Part shown: positions 17,657 to 28,567 of the stretch, one piece after another
Numbering within the stretch: the first letter of the stretch is position 1
Layout of the letters: every line of letters begins with the position of its first letter
Origin: an uncultured Christensenellaceae bacterium
Lineage (GTDB): Bacteria; Bacillota; Clostridia; Christensenellales; UBA3700
NCBI GenBank assembly: GCA_944380305.1
Contig: CALWHF010000011.1
Span: 1-64,000, forward strand
Direction: 5' to 3'
DNA: 64,000 nt
Translations under genes and position numbers: made by a program
Notes under the pieces: generated by a model
Told to the model about the DNA's origin: nothing
Databases searched by the model: none
Seen by the model: the letters and a program-made list of their open reading frames with translations, nothing else

Positions 17657-17690
17657 GTCCCGTACAATAAAAGTGCGGGACATTTTTATT
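17657..17690 (+). terminator. terminator of the CoA-transferase gene
   Basis: GTCCCGTAC (17657-17665) pairs with GTGCGGGAC (17673-17681), one G-T pair, followed by a T-rich tract. Confidence 0.8.
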
Positions 17691-18283
17691 GACTTTTACG
17701 TTCGAGAGAATTAGAATGTTGTCGTCGATCCGGCAAAGTCTGCATTAAAATACACTTATGGGTATAAAAAATAATATTTGCGAAACGGTACGACGCGTAT
17801 CTGCAGTATGAGTCGTGCAAAAAAACTCGTTACGAAAAATACAGCAAAAGCGCATATGTGTCGGTAAAAAGCACGGATAAAATTCTTGAGACGAAATGTC
17901 GAACTATATAGCGGTAAAATTTTACAAAAAAATAAATTTTTATGCAAAATTAAGAATAATATACAAAACAAGGCAGCTGATTCGAATAATTGCAAAAGAT
18001 GTATAAAATAAGAAAGCCTTTATTTGGGATTTTTCTTTTCGAAGAATCGCACAAAGGGGTGGAAAATGCGTTAAATCGGGCATAACCGCGTTTTGACGCA
18101 AAAAAGAGAACCTCTCTAAATTTTCTAAATAACTTAAAAATACGTTAAAATTTCAAATTTTATGTACAATTCGGTTTTTTGTTTGCATATTTTTGACATA
18201 TGGTTTATATGAATTTAGTCTGCAAAACAGTATATTTTCAGAAAAAACGGTGATTTCGTACGTTTTGGACAGACAAAATTTGT
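17691..18283 (+). other. AT-rich non-coding leader region before the giant genes
   Basis: About 590 bp with clearly lower GC than its surroundings, many A and T runs, and no convincing gene. A minus-strand frame at 17756-17995 lacks a ribosome site and has a low-complexity F/L/I-rich product. Several promoter-like hexamers are present, including TTGACA near 18193 and TACAAT near 18161, but only the pair at 18284-18312 is well spaced. It may hold regulatory sites or an unrecognised small RNA; I see no clear hairpin-terminator structure inside it. Confidence 0.5.
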
Positions 18284-18312
18284 TTGAATTCAAAAAAATT
18301 ATGTGCTACAAT
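18284..18312 (+). promoter_or_regulatory. promoter of the giant surface-protein operon
   Basis: TTGAAT (18284-18289), 17 bp, TACAAT (18307-18312). It predicts a leader of about 80 nt before the ATG at 18401, which is preceded by AGAGAGGTG. Confidence 0.7.
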
Positions 18313-18400
18313 TTACATATATGCATTCACGCGTGTATTAATATATGCGCTCGCGCCGCGAAAAACAGCGGCAACAAAGAAGGCAGAGAGGTGAAGAACT

Positions 18401-21400
18401 ATGAGCAGGTTCAGAAAAACGGCGACGATCGTCCTTGCAGCGTTCATTCTCGTGATCGTGCTTTCGGCAGGCCTTGCGGCTTGCGAAAACAAAGTGCAGG
18501 TCAAGGTAACGCTGGAATACGACGGCGGCACTTTCGCGGGTGCGCTGAGGGCGGACGTCACTCTCAATTCGGGCGACACGCTCGACCTTACGCAATATTC
18601 TCCGATCAAGAAGAATTGCATTTTCGCAGGGTGGACCGACGGCAAGAATACATACAGCGGGACGTACGTCGCAGGGACGTCGGACGCGACGCTGACCGCG
18701 GTCTGGATACCCAAGACGTCGGGCAATACGCTGGACGCTCTGAAAGTGATCCTTGCGGGATTGCAGAACGAGGGAGCGTATTCGTTCGCATTCGAAGGCA
18801 GCGGTAAAGACGCTGACGGCAACGCTACGGGCATCGCGCTGAAAGCAAACGTATCCAGCGAACAGAAATACGAGCTTGCCGTCGAATTTTCGGACGGTAC
18901 GGGCGCGAAGACGGTAGGCGTATATGTGATAGACGGGATGTTCTACGTCTGGTCTCCCGAGATGGGCGGCGTCGTGCTCGAAGATTTCGACATGAATTAT
19001 ATACTCGCGCTCGCCGACCGCGTGCCCGAGGTGCTTGGCAATCTTCTCGGCGGCATAAACATCGTGGGTATGAATATCGATACGATACTCAACCTGCTTT
19101 TCAACATGTTCACTTCCACGACCGAAACGGTGATGGACGGATACACCGTATACGGCATACGGATCAACCCCAAGGGTCTTGACGGTATCGTGAGTCTGCT
19201 CAACGCGATCAATCTCGACTCTATACTCAAGGGTGCGGGTCTCAACATCAAGACGTCGGGTCTCATCACATGGTTCAGGGGCATACTTCCCGACATGACG
19301 ATAAACCTCAACGTATCCATAGACGACGTGACAGGCAAAGTCGTAGACGTGACTTCGGATGCGAAATACGAGGGTGAAGATTATTTCGAATTTACCGCCG
19401 AAAGGGCAGGTTTCTTCGCTGAAGGGGAGGTCGGGACGATAGCTCCCGAGGCACTCGAAGGTTATCAGCAGATATCTCTCGGCAACATAGATATGCACGT
19501 CGACATTGCCGTGGACAACGAGGGAGCGGATCTCGGCGCGCTTATCAACACGATAGCGGGCACGCAGGCGATCCCCGCGGGCACGCTGATGCTCGGCTCT
19601 AATCTCAATTACAGACTGTCTCTCAAGACCGCGATCGACATTGCGGGAGAAGAAAATGACGAGAACTATATCGTGCTCGAGCTGGACGAGATCAAGTCGG
19701 ACGGCACGCTTTCGCCGTTTATTTCGGCATACTATAAAGAAGGATTCGTATATATCAACGTCGACGGGCTCATCGGCGGAGTATACGCCGGCAAGGGCGT
19801 CAAGATAGGCGTCGATCTCAAAGAGCTGGTAAGCGGCGTGAAAAAGGTCGTGACGGATGCGATTGACGGGGTATTCTTCACCGAGTCGCGCGCTCTAAAC
19901 GGCAGTTCGCGGCTCGATAAAGACGGAGTGGTCGCGCTTTCTGGCACGGACGGAAACTATTACGTTTCGGACAGCGTGCTCAACTTCATAAAAGTGGTGG
20001 TCGGAGTGTTCGGCGTCGACGGCGACAAAGTCGACGTTACCGACGGTACGGACGACAACGGCAACTTCAGCGTGCTTTCGTTCGAGGTGGACAGCGAATT
20101 CCTGACCGCATTCCTTGCCGCGGTGGGAACGACGGCGACCATCCCCGATTTCGGCGACGTGATGCTGAACGTAAAGCTCGATGCCGACGGACTGGACAGC
20201 GTGAGCATCGACGCTGCTCTGAAAGGCGGCGTCAAGGCGGGGCTTTTGCTCGATTCGTTTTCGATAGGAAAGGCTCCTCAATTCGAAGGATACGATTCGA
20301 TAGCCGACTACATCGACGCAAAAGTGGGAGACGAGAGCAGATACACCTATTCTGTGAAAGAACTGGTGGCGGACGTGCTCAAGGGAGTTTCTCTCGACGT
20401 CGATGCGGAACTTTCGCTTGCTGCGGGCAAATTCAATCTGATGGACATAGTATCGCTGTTCGGTCTCGACATAGGGGATACGGTAACTCCGTGGACTCTG
20501 ACGGCTGACAGCAAAGTCGCCGTCAATCTGGCGGCGGACGTATCCGTGGACGCGGCGACGTCCGCGTTGTCGGCAAGCATAGTGCTGACTCTAAAGGAGG
20601 ATTTCGCTCTGGGAGCGGACAAGATACTTCCCGCAGGAAAACTTCTTGCGGTATATCTGTCCGATGACGGAACGGGATACATAGACCTTTCGGGCATATC
20701 GCTCTTCGGGGCGCAGATGCCCGCGGTAAAGGCTAACATAGATCTTGAGACTGTGATTGACGGGCTGATGACGCAGCTCGATACCGACCTCGTATTTGAC
20801 GTTTCGGGACTTTTCGGAGCAGAGGAGGAGACGCTCTCGAGGCTCAACGCCGACGGATCGGCAAGCCCGCTGAATCTCGGTTCGGAAGTCACTTCCGAGG
20901 CAAGCGGTATCATAATCACTTCTAAATCGTTGCAGGTCAACCTGACTCTCGCGACCGTAAAAGCGATACTCGGCGCGTTCGGCGTCGAACTCGCTCTGCC
21001 CGACGGCATCGACGTCGGACTCGACGCGTCGCTCGACGACAAGGGTCTTGAAGTAAACGCATCCGCATCGTTGCCCGCGAGCGGAGAATACGACGCTCTG
21101 ACGCTGGGGCTTGCCGTAAGCGTGGGCGAAAACGGACTCAAAGCGGGCGTAGACGGACTCGCGGAGCAGATAAAGGCGGATATTGCCCGGAATACCGCGG
21201 GACTCGCCGACGCGCAGTCCAACGTGATCAAGGCGTTGCTCGGTACGGTCGGCAGACTGTCGATCAGCGCGGAGATAGAGGTCGGCACGGACGAAGAGGC
21301 GGACCTCGGTGCATTCGTATCCGACTTCGTAAAGAAATGGCTGCCCGATACGGGTATCGACGTTCAGATTGAGAGCGGCAAGGTAGGGTTGCAGATAGCT

Positions 21401-24400
21401 CTGAATTCCGACAGAGAAGAATACGCGGTCGTCCTGACCGAAGGCGAAGGCAACGTGTTGCTGAGCGCGCGCGTCTGCGGAGAGACGGTGGTCGTCAAAG
21501 TCGTGGACTTCGGCAGTTTCGTAATGCGTGACACGGGACTCATCGCGATGATAAAAGGCGCGGTCGACGAAGCAATCGATTCGATAGCGGGCGCAGATCT
21601 GAACACCTTGTTCGAAAATCTGCTCAACCCGTCTGAGGAACAGCCGTCCGATCCCGAACAGCCTGAGGAACCCGAACAGCCCGAGGAACCCGAACAGCCT
21701 GCGGACGAAGGAACGGGCATCGACGTCATATCGCTGCTCGGCGGCGTATCGGTGAACGATGCGGTCATTAATATTGATATTACGCGCGAAATGATAGCGA
21801 AGATCCTGGCATCGCTGGGCATAGAGGTCGATTTCGTCTCGGCAAACGGACTTATAGACGTTGCGGACGGCAGAGCCGAGATCAATGCCGACATCGGCAA
21901 CGGCGCGCTCGAGCTCGGCATAGGGCTTTCGATAGGAAAGACGGATGACGAGACGATGGATTACGGGTTTGCGACCGACCTCCTCGATGCTTACGGCGAC
22001 GCATACGTTCCCGCTGCCGAGAACGCGGCGGAACATCTGCGCGCGTACATCGAGACTAAACTCAGGGCACTCGGCGAATACCGCAGTTATATGTCTTCCT
22101 GGTCGCTTTCCGCGCTTGCCAACGAATACACGCGTTATTCCACGGGTGACGGAGTCGTGATATTCACGTCGAGAGAAGACCTGCAACAGTACGTCATGGG
22201 ACTTCTGTCGGGCATTTCGCTCGAAGCGGACGTAAACCTGGACTTTACGGCGGGAGAATACAACATACTCGATTTCGTGGGCAGGTTCGTCGATCTGACG
22301 ACGCTGGGACTTCCCGCCGATTCGTCGCTGATCGTATCGTTCGGCGAACCGAGCATAGATCTGTCGCTCAGATTCAACAGCGCGATAGTCGCTGACGGCG
22401 GCACGGCGGACGGAGTCATGGGTCTCGAGATAATCGCCAACAGACCTCTCGCTCTCGGCACCACGGTAGGCGGAGGGGAGGGCGTCACCGTCATACCCGA
22501 GGGAGAGGCACTCCTTGCGGTATACATCAGGGACGGAAGCCTGTATATCGACGTGACCGCGCTTGAGGTACTCGGGCTGAGCCTGCCGGTATTCAAGGCG
22601 GACAATTTCGATCTTCCGTCTTTCCTGTACGGCAAGATTGACGAACTCGTCTCAGGCATATTCGCAGAAGAGAATACAGAAGGAGAGGGAGGCACTTCCG
22701 TTGCGGACGTACTCGCTCTCGCAGACGGCGACGGCGGAAACGTGACGTTGATCCTCGCGCGCAACAGATTGCAGCTTTCGGTGACGATGGCGGCAATAGG
22801 CGCGTTGCTGTCCAACTTCCTGACGGGAGACGCGGCGACGACGGTTGAAGATATCCTTTCTTCGCTCGGCGACGTAAACGTTGATCTCAGCCTGCTCAGA
22901 GACGACACGGCGGGCAACGGCGTATACAACTTTACGCTTTCGGCGGGCGGCAACATCATGACCACGATAGACGGTCAGCCTTCGGCATTCGCGCTTTCGG
23001 TAGGCGCGAGCTCGGCTGACATAAAACTGGGAGACGATACGCTTTACGAGACTTTCGGCGCGTACGTCGACGGAAAGATAGCGGGTTACGACAAGACTTA
23101 TTCGGATATTCTGAGAGGCATTGCCGACAACCTGTTCAAAGGCTCGATGCTGATCGACGTAGAGGTAGATCTCAACACGGGCAAATATTATCTCAACGAG
23201 CTGGTAAACAACATTCTGTCGGCTGTTACAGACGGTTCTGAGATAGTCGTTCCGATAGCGGTCGAGACGGGCACTTTCGGCAAGGCTCTGCAACTTGCGT
23301 TGCAATGGAACCTCGATCCCGACAGCAAGCAGCTCAAGCTTATGTTCGAGGTCAGGGACGGGGACAACGTGCTGATAGGCGCGTATATGTATGACGGCGA
23401 ACTCGTGATCGATCTCACGGGAGTGGGACTGATAAGCGTCAAGGTTTCTGACGTGGCGGTTATCGATCAGCTGACGGATTCGCTTATGACAGCGATAGAC
23501 AGCCTGCAGGGACTCGATCTCAACGAACTTCTCGGAGGATTGTTCGGCGACGATCAGACGACAATGAGTCTGACGCCGAGAGACGGTTCGGAGAGCGGGG
23601 ATACGGGCAGCGCGGGAGACGCCGACGCCGCGGACAACGCATGGATAACTCAGCTGCTCGGCGTGGTCATGCTTGAGAACACGAATATCAAACTCGCGCT
23701 TTCGACCGAAATACTCGAAAACGTGATCTTCGCGCTTGCGGGCAAGAGGATAGATCTCGGCGATCTGTTCGATCTCAGCGCGAATCTCGGCATATTGTCG
23801 GGAGTAATCTCCTTTGACGCAAAGCTGTTCGGAGACGACGAGAACGCGCTCATAAGCATGAGCGTAGACGCGTCTCTCAGCAACGACACGATAGTATCCA
23901 ACGCATACATACAGGCGGTATTCATGCGCGATCACTACGAGATAAACGCAAGCGATACGGGCACGATCATCACCGACGCGATAAACAATTTCGCAGACGT
24001 GAGTTTTGCTCTCGATCTCGCACTTTCTTTCCAAAAGGGGTCTTACAATATAGCCGAACTCATATCCAAATTCGGGGTCAGCGCGCTTGCGGGCACGCAG
24101 CTGCTCTGGGAATTCACCGAAGACACGACGATTTCGCTGACGCTCGAGATAAAACTCAAACTTTATGCGGATGACGGCACCGACGGAGGAAAGAACGGGA
24201 TGGCGTCGATCGAGTTCAAGACGAAAGACGCGTTTAAGCTCGGCGTGAGTCAGCTGTTCCCCGCGGATACGGTATTGATAGGACTTTACGCATACGAAGA
24301 CGTGCTCTATCTGGACGCGGGCGGCATAAGCATACTCGGCATCGATCTGCCGGTATTCAAGGTGGATTTCGATCTGTTCGGAACGCTGATGACAAAGCTC

Positions 24401-27400
24401 AGAGAAATGGGCAATTCGGCGCAGACGCAGAGCGAACCCGTGATAGTGGCGAGCGACGAAACGGGTGAAGGAAACGACACCGTGCTGATGCCTCTCGACG
24501 ACTCCGACGGAGAGATCTCGATCGGCATAACCGAGAACGAGATCGCGGTCACTGCCGCGCTCGGAGCGATAGCGGCGGTACTCGAGGATCTCGGAGTGAA
24601 TCTCGGCGTAGATCTCGGGGCATTCGACATAACGGCGGCGATCAGGATAAAAGACGGTTTGTCGGTAGAAGTGGGAGGCGTGCTCGTTCCTTCGACGGAC
24701 GGAAGCGAAAAGCCCTTCCTTCTCTCGCTGACGATACCCGGCGACGCGCTGCAATTCGGCGTGGACGTCAATGCTCTCGGCAACTATCTGAAGCAGAAGG
24801 CGAACGCGTACAAGGATTACAACGACGATCTTATCGCGACGCTGAAAGAGACTCTCGGCAACAATTCGATAAAGGCAGACGTCACGATAGAGTCGCAGGC
24901 GAGCAAGGTGGACATGAACACGCTGATCGCAGGTATTCTCAAGACGGCGGGCATCGATCTCAACATCCCCGTAAATCTGTATTTCGACGAGATGAATTAC
25001 GAGCTTGAGCTGCTGCTCAACTGGGATATGGCGAGCCGCAAGCTGCTTCTCGAGGTCAATATAAAAGGAAAGATAAACAAAAAGACGCTTATCGGTCTGT
25101 ACGGCGACAGCAGCGATCTGTACATCGCGCTGGGCGGCGTGGGGCTCGTGGATCTGCACGTCAAGGGCTCTCCGCTCGTACCCGTGCTGTTCAACAAGCT
25201 GGACGAGGCTCTCGCGGGCATAAATCCGATAATAATTTCCGACATACTAGAAGATCTGTTCGCGGGCAAGGATCTTTCCGAAGAAAGCGCGAACATGAAT
25301 TCCGGAGAGACGCAGCCTCTCGACGGAGAAAACGCGAGTACGCTCGCGGGCGGCAACGATCTGATAAGATACCTGCTGAGTTCGCTGAAGATCACCGACA
25401 GCAAGGTGGTGGCGGATATAACCAGCGACATCATGGCGCAGATAATGCGCGCGCTCGGCATTGACATCGACTTCGTGTTCGAGGCGGGCGTAGGCGTCGA
25501 TCTTGCAGGAGACAAGATAGAGGGATACGTCAATATAGGTTCAGATTCTCAGATAGGGCTTGTGCTCGGATTAAACGGCAAACCCACGAGATTCCTGCCT
25601 TCCGACCTTTCCACCTACATCACGATAGACGCCGAGAACGGCGCGCAGGACGGCGGTCAGGTGGTCAAAGAATTTATTGACGGATTCGACTTCGCATTCT
25701 CGCTCGACCTTATGAGTGCGACTGTCGGCACTCTCGTCGACAGCTCGATGGGAGTGACGTATACCCGCGTCGAGATAAAGAAAGTGACGGGAGTCGTCGC
25801 TCTCGACAATCATTCCGAGACTGCGGGCGCGGCAGGCAAATCGGGCATATTGCTCAGCGTACTCAGCGTCAGCGAGGAAGAGTACAACTCGCACGGATCG
25901 GGTACTACCAAAGCGATGATGCACGTTTATCTGGACTATTCTGCGGGAAGTGCGACGTTATATCTGTGCCCCGGTTGGTTCGTTATCGACGTATTGATGG
26001 GAATACCTGTCGACATAACGACGTATCTGAAGTCGATGACGCTGCAACTCGATCTGCTTAATATGCTTGCACCGACAGTGGAAAATCTTATAAAGCAGGT
26101 CAACGATGCGGCAAACAATCTCGGCAACGAAGAAACTCCCGAAGAGACTCCGCCGTCGCAGGATACGGGCAGCGGCGAAGAGACCGAGCCTACGGGTATA
26201 GCGAAAGTCATAGCGGACCTCGACATCGAAGCGTTGCTTCGTCCGGGTATCGATCTCAACTTGCTTTCGACGGGAGTAACAAACCTCAATGTTAAGTTCG
26301 ATCCCTATGAACTCAACAAGCTGATAGACGGCATAATGGGCTGTCTGTTCGGTGCCGATACCATTCTCGATCTGACAACGGTCGAAGCAAACGGCGCAAA
26401 GCTGTTCTCGCAGAATTATTTGCAGAGAATGTGGTGGGATCGCCTGGCGGGAAGCAATACGGCGAGTGCTGCGGAAGGAAGTACGCCTTACAGCACATGG
26501 GACAGCATACAGAAAGATCTTAGAAATATCATCAACGACGTTCTCCCCGCAGTCGGTTACGGTAGTATATCCTGGCTGCTCGGTGTGATCGACTGGTCGG
26601 GCACGACGGGCAACTTCCACGAGATATTCAAGAGAATAACGTCTATCGCTGTATTCAACGAGGCGGAGATCAACGTAAACCTGCTTGAGGGAACGCTGGC
26701 AAACATATCGTTCATAGGCAGCGATACGGGCGCGGCTGTCACGAAGTACGAGCTCGGCAGCGACGGCGTGTGGAGAGATACGGGAGAGATATTGACTCAC
26801 AGAGTCAGATCGACGTACGCTATAAGCAGCAAACGCGACACCGACGGAGCGTATTACTACACCTATAAGTATGCGGGCAGCGGTCCCGCTGCCGAATACG
26901 GCGGCAGAGGCTTGCTCTTCCGTTCGGGTTACGCGTATTACAGCGAGAAAGGCATAGACGCCACCTACGGATACGGAGACTACAACAAGAACTACTCGCA
27001 GATCTACTATTCCAACGAGATATGGATCTACAACAAGTCTTCCACGGTCGGCGACCCGAATTATACTCTGAACGGCACCGAAGGCGCGGTAGACTGGGGC
27101 AACCTGTCCGCAAACGTCACGTTCAACCCGTATATGTATTCTTCCGAGAATCAGTATCAGGCGGCGGTAGACGAATACTGGGACAGATACTTCTCCGACT
27201 ACGGCACGGCGGTATATCAGAAGGGCACTGCGGTCAAACGCGGCACGATCTCGCTGAGCTACAACGGCAGGGCGTTCGACAAGAGCGTGCTCAAGGAGAT
27301 CATGAACAGGGCGGGCACTCACACGATAAGAGCGACTGCCACGTTCAAAGACGGCACGAGCAGCTGGACAGATCTGACGTTCAGGGTTAAGGACGTAGGC

Positions 27401-28549
27401 ACGGGCGGTCAGGACAGCGTGCGCAGCGTGGATACGGTCAATCTGCACGTCTACGAATCCGTCCCCGATTACTTCACCGTGACGACCTACTCGGGCGAGA
27501 GAGTGAAGTATTACACCGACGGCAAGACGGTGACGCTCGAAGGAGATTACAAGGCAACTAGTCCTGCGGGCGGCACGAAGACGGCGAGACTGAAATTCGC
27601 CAACGGGGCGAGCTATCCCGTCACGATAAACTACTATGACAGCACGATTAACGATCAGACGATAGACATGTCGTGGTACGACCTCGACTTCACGGGAGCA
27701 GATACCGCGGAGGGCAAGGATGCGGCGGTACAGGCTATCCTCGACAAATTCGATATGTATTACGGCGACGGAACGTTTATTCCCGAATTGCTGACCGAGA
27801 ATGCGACGTGGGATACGACCGAGCTTTACGGACTCGTCGCGAGAGACAGAGGAAATCTGTCGGCGACGACGGTAAACGTCACGGTTACTTTCGACAAGCG
27901 CATAGGTACGGACGGCACCACTCTCGAGAACGTGGAGTCGGCTCTGAGACAGACCGTAACGCTGACGCTGAACATGGAAGACAAGCGCAAACTGTCGATA
28001 GTTTACCAGGGACTGACAGAAGGCAACTATCTCAAAGTGGATCCGTACAGATATTACCTGTATATGGTCACGGGCAACGAGAGCGACAACCCGATACCGT
28101 CCACGGTCACCGCGACGTATCAGGGAGGAAAGAAGGAGACCATAAACGTTGTCACCCAATTCGCTGCGGATACCGACTGGAGCTACATGACGGCAAAAAC
28201 GGTCACCGCGACGGTGAAAATCGACCCGACGAAGTATGACGGCAAGGGTTACTTCGACGAAAATATGCAGATCAGCGTCAACATAGACCGCAACGTTATA
28301 CAGGCGGTGTATTTCGACGACGCGAAGACGCAGGACTACATCGTCAGAGGAGAGAAGTACGCTGTCGCAACGGTCGTCTTCACCAACGGACTCGAACTGA
28401 AGATGCCGGTAGCGGTGGTTGAAAACGGAAACGAAGCGGACGTATACATCGGATTTGACGTCGAAACGTATACGACATACGGCAAGATAGCCACGTTCAG
28501 CGGTATAAACGGCACTTTGTTGCAGGCGTTTACCGTACAGATAAGATAA
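18401..28549 (+). CDS. giant modular surface lipoprotein, 3382 aa
   Basis: A signal sequence ending in the lipobox LAAC (Cys28) should anchor the N-terminus to the outer membrane face. Residues 33-100 are one Listeria-Bacteroides (InlB B-type) repeat. Residues 110 to about 2560 hold nine degenerate modules averaging 290 residues, each with an 'LxGxYxxDGxLYIDLxG'-type strand pair. Acidic linkers rich in E, G, S, T and P separate many modules (for example a P-E-Q linker encoded at 21633-21700). Residues 2560 to 3382 hold a unique region and then several Ig-like beta domains. There is no LPXTG motif or C-terminal membrane helix. I do not recognise the module family; it resembles LppX/LolA-like or beta-groove proteins only in strand pattern. 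The next giant gene begins 18 bp after its stop, so the two are co-transcribed. Adhesin, envelope scaffold and lipid carrier are all possible. Confidence 0.9.
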   Translation: MSRFRKTATIVLAAFILVIVLSAGLAACENKVQVKVTLEYDGGTFAGALRADVTLNSGDTLDLTQYSPIKKNCIFAGWTDGKNTYSGTYVAGTSDATLTAVWIPKTSGNTLDALKVILAGLQNEGAYSFAFEGSGKDADGNATGIALKANVSSEQKYELAVEFSDGTGAKTVGVYVIDGMFYVWSPEMGGVVLEDFDMNYILALADRVPEVLGNLLGGINIVGMNIDTILNLLFNMFTSTTETVMDGYTVYGIRINPKGLDGIVSLLNAINLDSILKGAGLNIKTSGLITWFRGILPDMTINLNVSIDDVTGKVVDVTSDAKYEGEDYFEFTAERAGFFAEGEVGTIAPEALEGYQQISLGNIDMHVDIAVDNEGADLGALINTIAGTQAIPAGTLMLGSNLNYRLSLKTAIDIAGEENDENYIVLELDEIKSDGTLSPFISAYYKEGFVYINVDGLIGGVYAGKGVKIGVDLKELVSGVKKVVTDAIDGVFFTESRALNGSSRLDKDGVVALSGTDGNYYVSDSVLNFIKVVVGVFGVDGDKVDVTDGTDDNGNFSVLSFEVDSEFLTAFLAAVGTTATIPDFGDVMLNVKLDADGLDSVSIDAALKGGVKAGLLLDSFSIGKAPQFEGYDSIADYIDAKVGDESRYTYSVKELVADVLKGVSLDVDAELSLAAGKFNLMDIVSLFGLDIGDTVTPWTLTADSKVAVNLAADVSVDAATSALSASIVLTLKEDFALGADKILPAGKLLAVYLSDDGTGYIDLSGISLFGAQMPAVKANIDLETVIDGLMTQLDTDLVFDVSGLFGAEEETLSRLNADGSASPLNLGSEVTSEASGIIITSKSLQVNLTLATVKAILGAFGVELALPDGIDVGLDASLDDKGLEVNASASLPASGEYDALTLGLAVSVGENGLKAGVDGLAEQIKADIARNTAGLADAQSNVIKALLGTVGRLSISAEIEVGTDEEADLGAFVSDFVKKWLPDTGIDVQIESGKVGLQIALNSDREEYAVVLTEGEGNVLLSARVCGETVVVKVVDFGSFVMRDTGLIAMIKGAVDEAIDSIAGADLNTLFENLLNPSEEQPSDPEQPEEPEQPEEPEQPADEGTGIDVISLLGGVSVNDAVINIDITREMIAKILASLGIEVDFVSANGLIDVADGRAEINADIGNGALELGIGLSIGKTDDETMDYGFATDLLDAYGDAYVPAAENAAEHLRAYIETKLRALGEYRSYMSSWSLSALANEYTRYSTGDGVVIFTSREDLQQYVMGLLSGISLEADVNLDFTAGEYNILDFVGRFVDLTTLGLPADSSLIVSFGEPSIDLSLRFNSAIVADGGTADGVMGLEIIANRPLALGTTVGGGEGVTVIPEGEALLAVYIRDGSLYIDVTALEVLGLSLPVFKADNFDLPSFLYGKIDELVSGIFAEENTEGEGGTSVADVLALADGDGGNVTLILARNRLQLSVTMAAIGALLSNFLTGDAATTVEDILSSLGDVNVDLSLLRDDTAGNGVYNFTLSAGGNIMTTIDGQPSAFALSVGASSADIKLGDDTLYETFGAYVDGKIAGYDKTYSDILRGIADNLFKGSMLIDVEVDLNTGKYYLNELVNNILSAVTDGSEIVVPIAVETGTFGKALQLALQWNLDPDSKQLKLMFEVRDGDNVLIGAYMYDGELVIDLTGVGLISVKVSDVAVIDQLTDSLMTAIDSLQGLDLNELLGGLFGDDQTTMSLTPRDGSESGDTGSAGDADAADNAWITQLLGVVMLENTNIKLALSTEILENVIFALAGKRIDLGDLFDLSANLGILSGVISFDAKLFGDDENALISMSVDASLSNDTIVSNAYIQAVFMRDHYEINASDTGTIITDAINNFADVSFALDLALSFQKGSYNIAELISKFGVSALAGTQLLWEFTEDTTISLTLEIKLKLYADDGTDGGKNGMASIEFKTKDAFKLGVSQLFPADTVLIGLYAYEDVLYLDAGGISILGIDLPVFKVDFDLFGTLMTKLREMGNSAQTQSEPVIVASDETGEGNDTVLMPLDDSDGEISIGITENEIAVTAALGAIAAVLEDLGVNLGVDLGAFDITAAIRIKDGLSVEVGGVLVPSTDGSEKPFLLSLTIPGDALQFGVDVNALGNYLKQKANAYKDYNDDLIATLKETLGNNSIKADVTIESQASKVDMNTLIAGILKTAGIDLNIPVNLYFDEMNYELELLLNWDMASRKLLLEVNIKGKINKKTLIGLYGDSSDLYIALGGVGLVDLHVKGSPLVPVLFNKLDEALAGINPIIISDILEDLFAGKDLSEESANMNSGETQPLDGENASTLAGGNDLIRYLLSSLKITDSKVVADITSDIMAQIMRALGIDIDFVFEAGVGVDLAGDKIEGYVNIGSDSQIGLVLGLNGKPTRFLPSDLSTYITIDAENGAQDGGQVVKEFIDGFDFAFSLDLMSATVGTLVDSSMGVTYTRVEIKKVTGVVALDNHSETAGAAGKSGILLSVLSVSEEEYNSHGSGTTKAMMHVYLDYSAGSATLYLCPGWFVIDVLMGIPVDITTYLKSMTLQLDLLNMLAPTVENLIKQVNDAANNLGNEETPEETPPSQDTGSGEETEPTGIAKVIADLDIEALLRPGIDLNLLSTGVTNLNVKFDPYELNKLIDGIMGCLFGADTILDLTTVEANGAKLFSQNYLQRMWWDRLAGSNTASAAEGSTPYSTWDSIQKDLRNIINDVLPAVGYGSISWLLGVIDWSGTTGNFHEIFKRITSIAVFNEAEINVNLLEGTLANISFIGSDTGAAVTKYELGSDGVWRDTGEILTHRVRSTYAISSKRDTDGAYYYTYKYAGSGPAAEYGGRGLLFRSGYAYYSEKGIDATYGYGDYNKNYSQIYYSNEIWIYNKSSTVGDPNYTLNGTEGAVDWGNLSANVTFNPYMYSSENQYQAAVDEYWDRYFSDYGTAVYQKGTAVKRGTISLSYNGRAFDKSVLKEIMNRAGTHTIRATATFKDGTSSWTDLTFRVKDVGTGGQDSVRSVDTVNLHVYESVPDYFTVTTYSGERVKYYTDGKTVTLEGDYKATSPAGGTKTARLKFANGASYPVTINYYDSTINDQTIDMSWYDLDFTGADTAEGKDAAVQAILDKFDMYYGDGTFIPELLTENATWDTTELYGLVARDRGNLSATTVNVTVTFDKRIGTDGTTLENVESALRQTVTLTLNMEDKRKLSIVYQGLTEGNYLKVDPYRYYLYMVTGNESDNPIPSTVTATYQGGKKETINVVTQFAADTDWSYMTAKTVTATVKIDPTKYDGKGYFDENMQISVNIDRNVIQAVYFDDAKTQDYIVRGEKYAVATVVFTNGLELKMPVAVVENGNEADVYIGFDVETYTTYGKIATFSGINGTLLQAFTVQIR
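18880..26000 (+). repeat. nine protein-level modules of about 290 aa in the giant lipoprotein
   Basis: The marker strand pair recurs at about residues 172, 446, 749, 1018, 1372, 1658, 1959, 2229 and 2508, that is, intervals of 274, 303, 269, 354, 286, 301, 270 and 279. Modules 3, 5 and 7 share an A form (marker followed by 'LPVFK.D.DL'). Modules 4, 6 and 8 share a B form (marker followed by 'GVGLI.V' and an 'L..AL/I' helix). Each marker is preceded by an 'S...D..L....G.YN...L...FG' segment and followed by an 'I..A/T...I..AL..LG.....L' helix. The DNA is too diverged for these to be recent duplications. Confidence 0.75.
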
Positions 28550-28567
28550 CAAGCAGGAGAGAGTATT

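Noticed and set aside
17756..17995. A 79-codon minus-strand frame in the AT-rich leader.
   Set aside because: No ribosome site, low-complexity hydrophobic product, no family resemblance.
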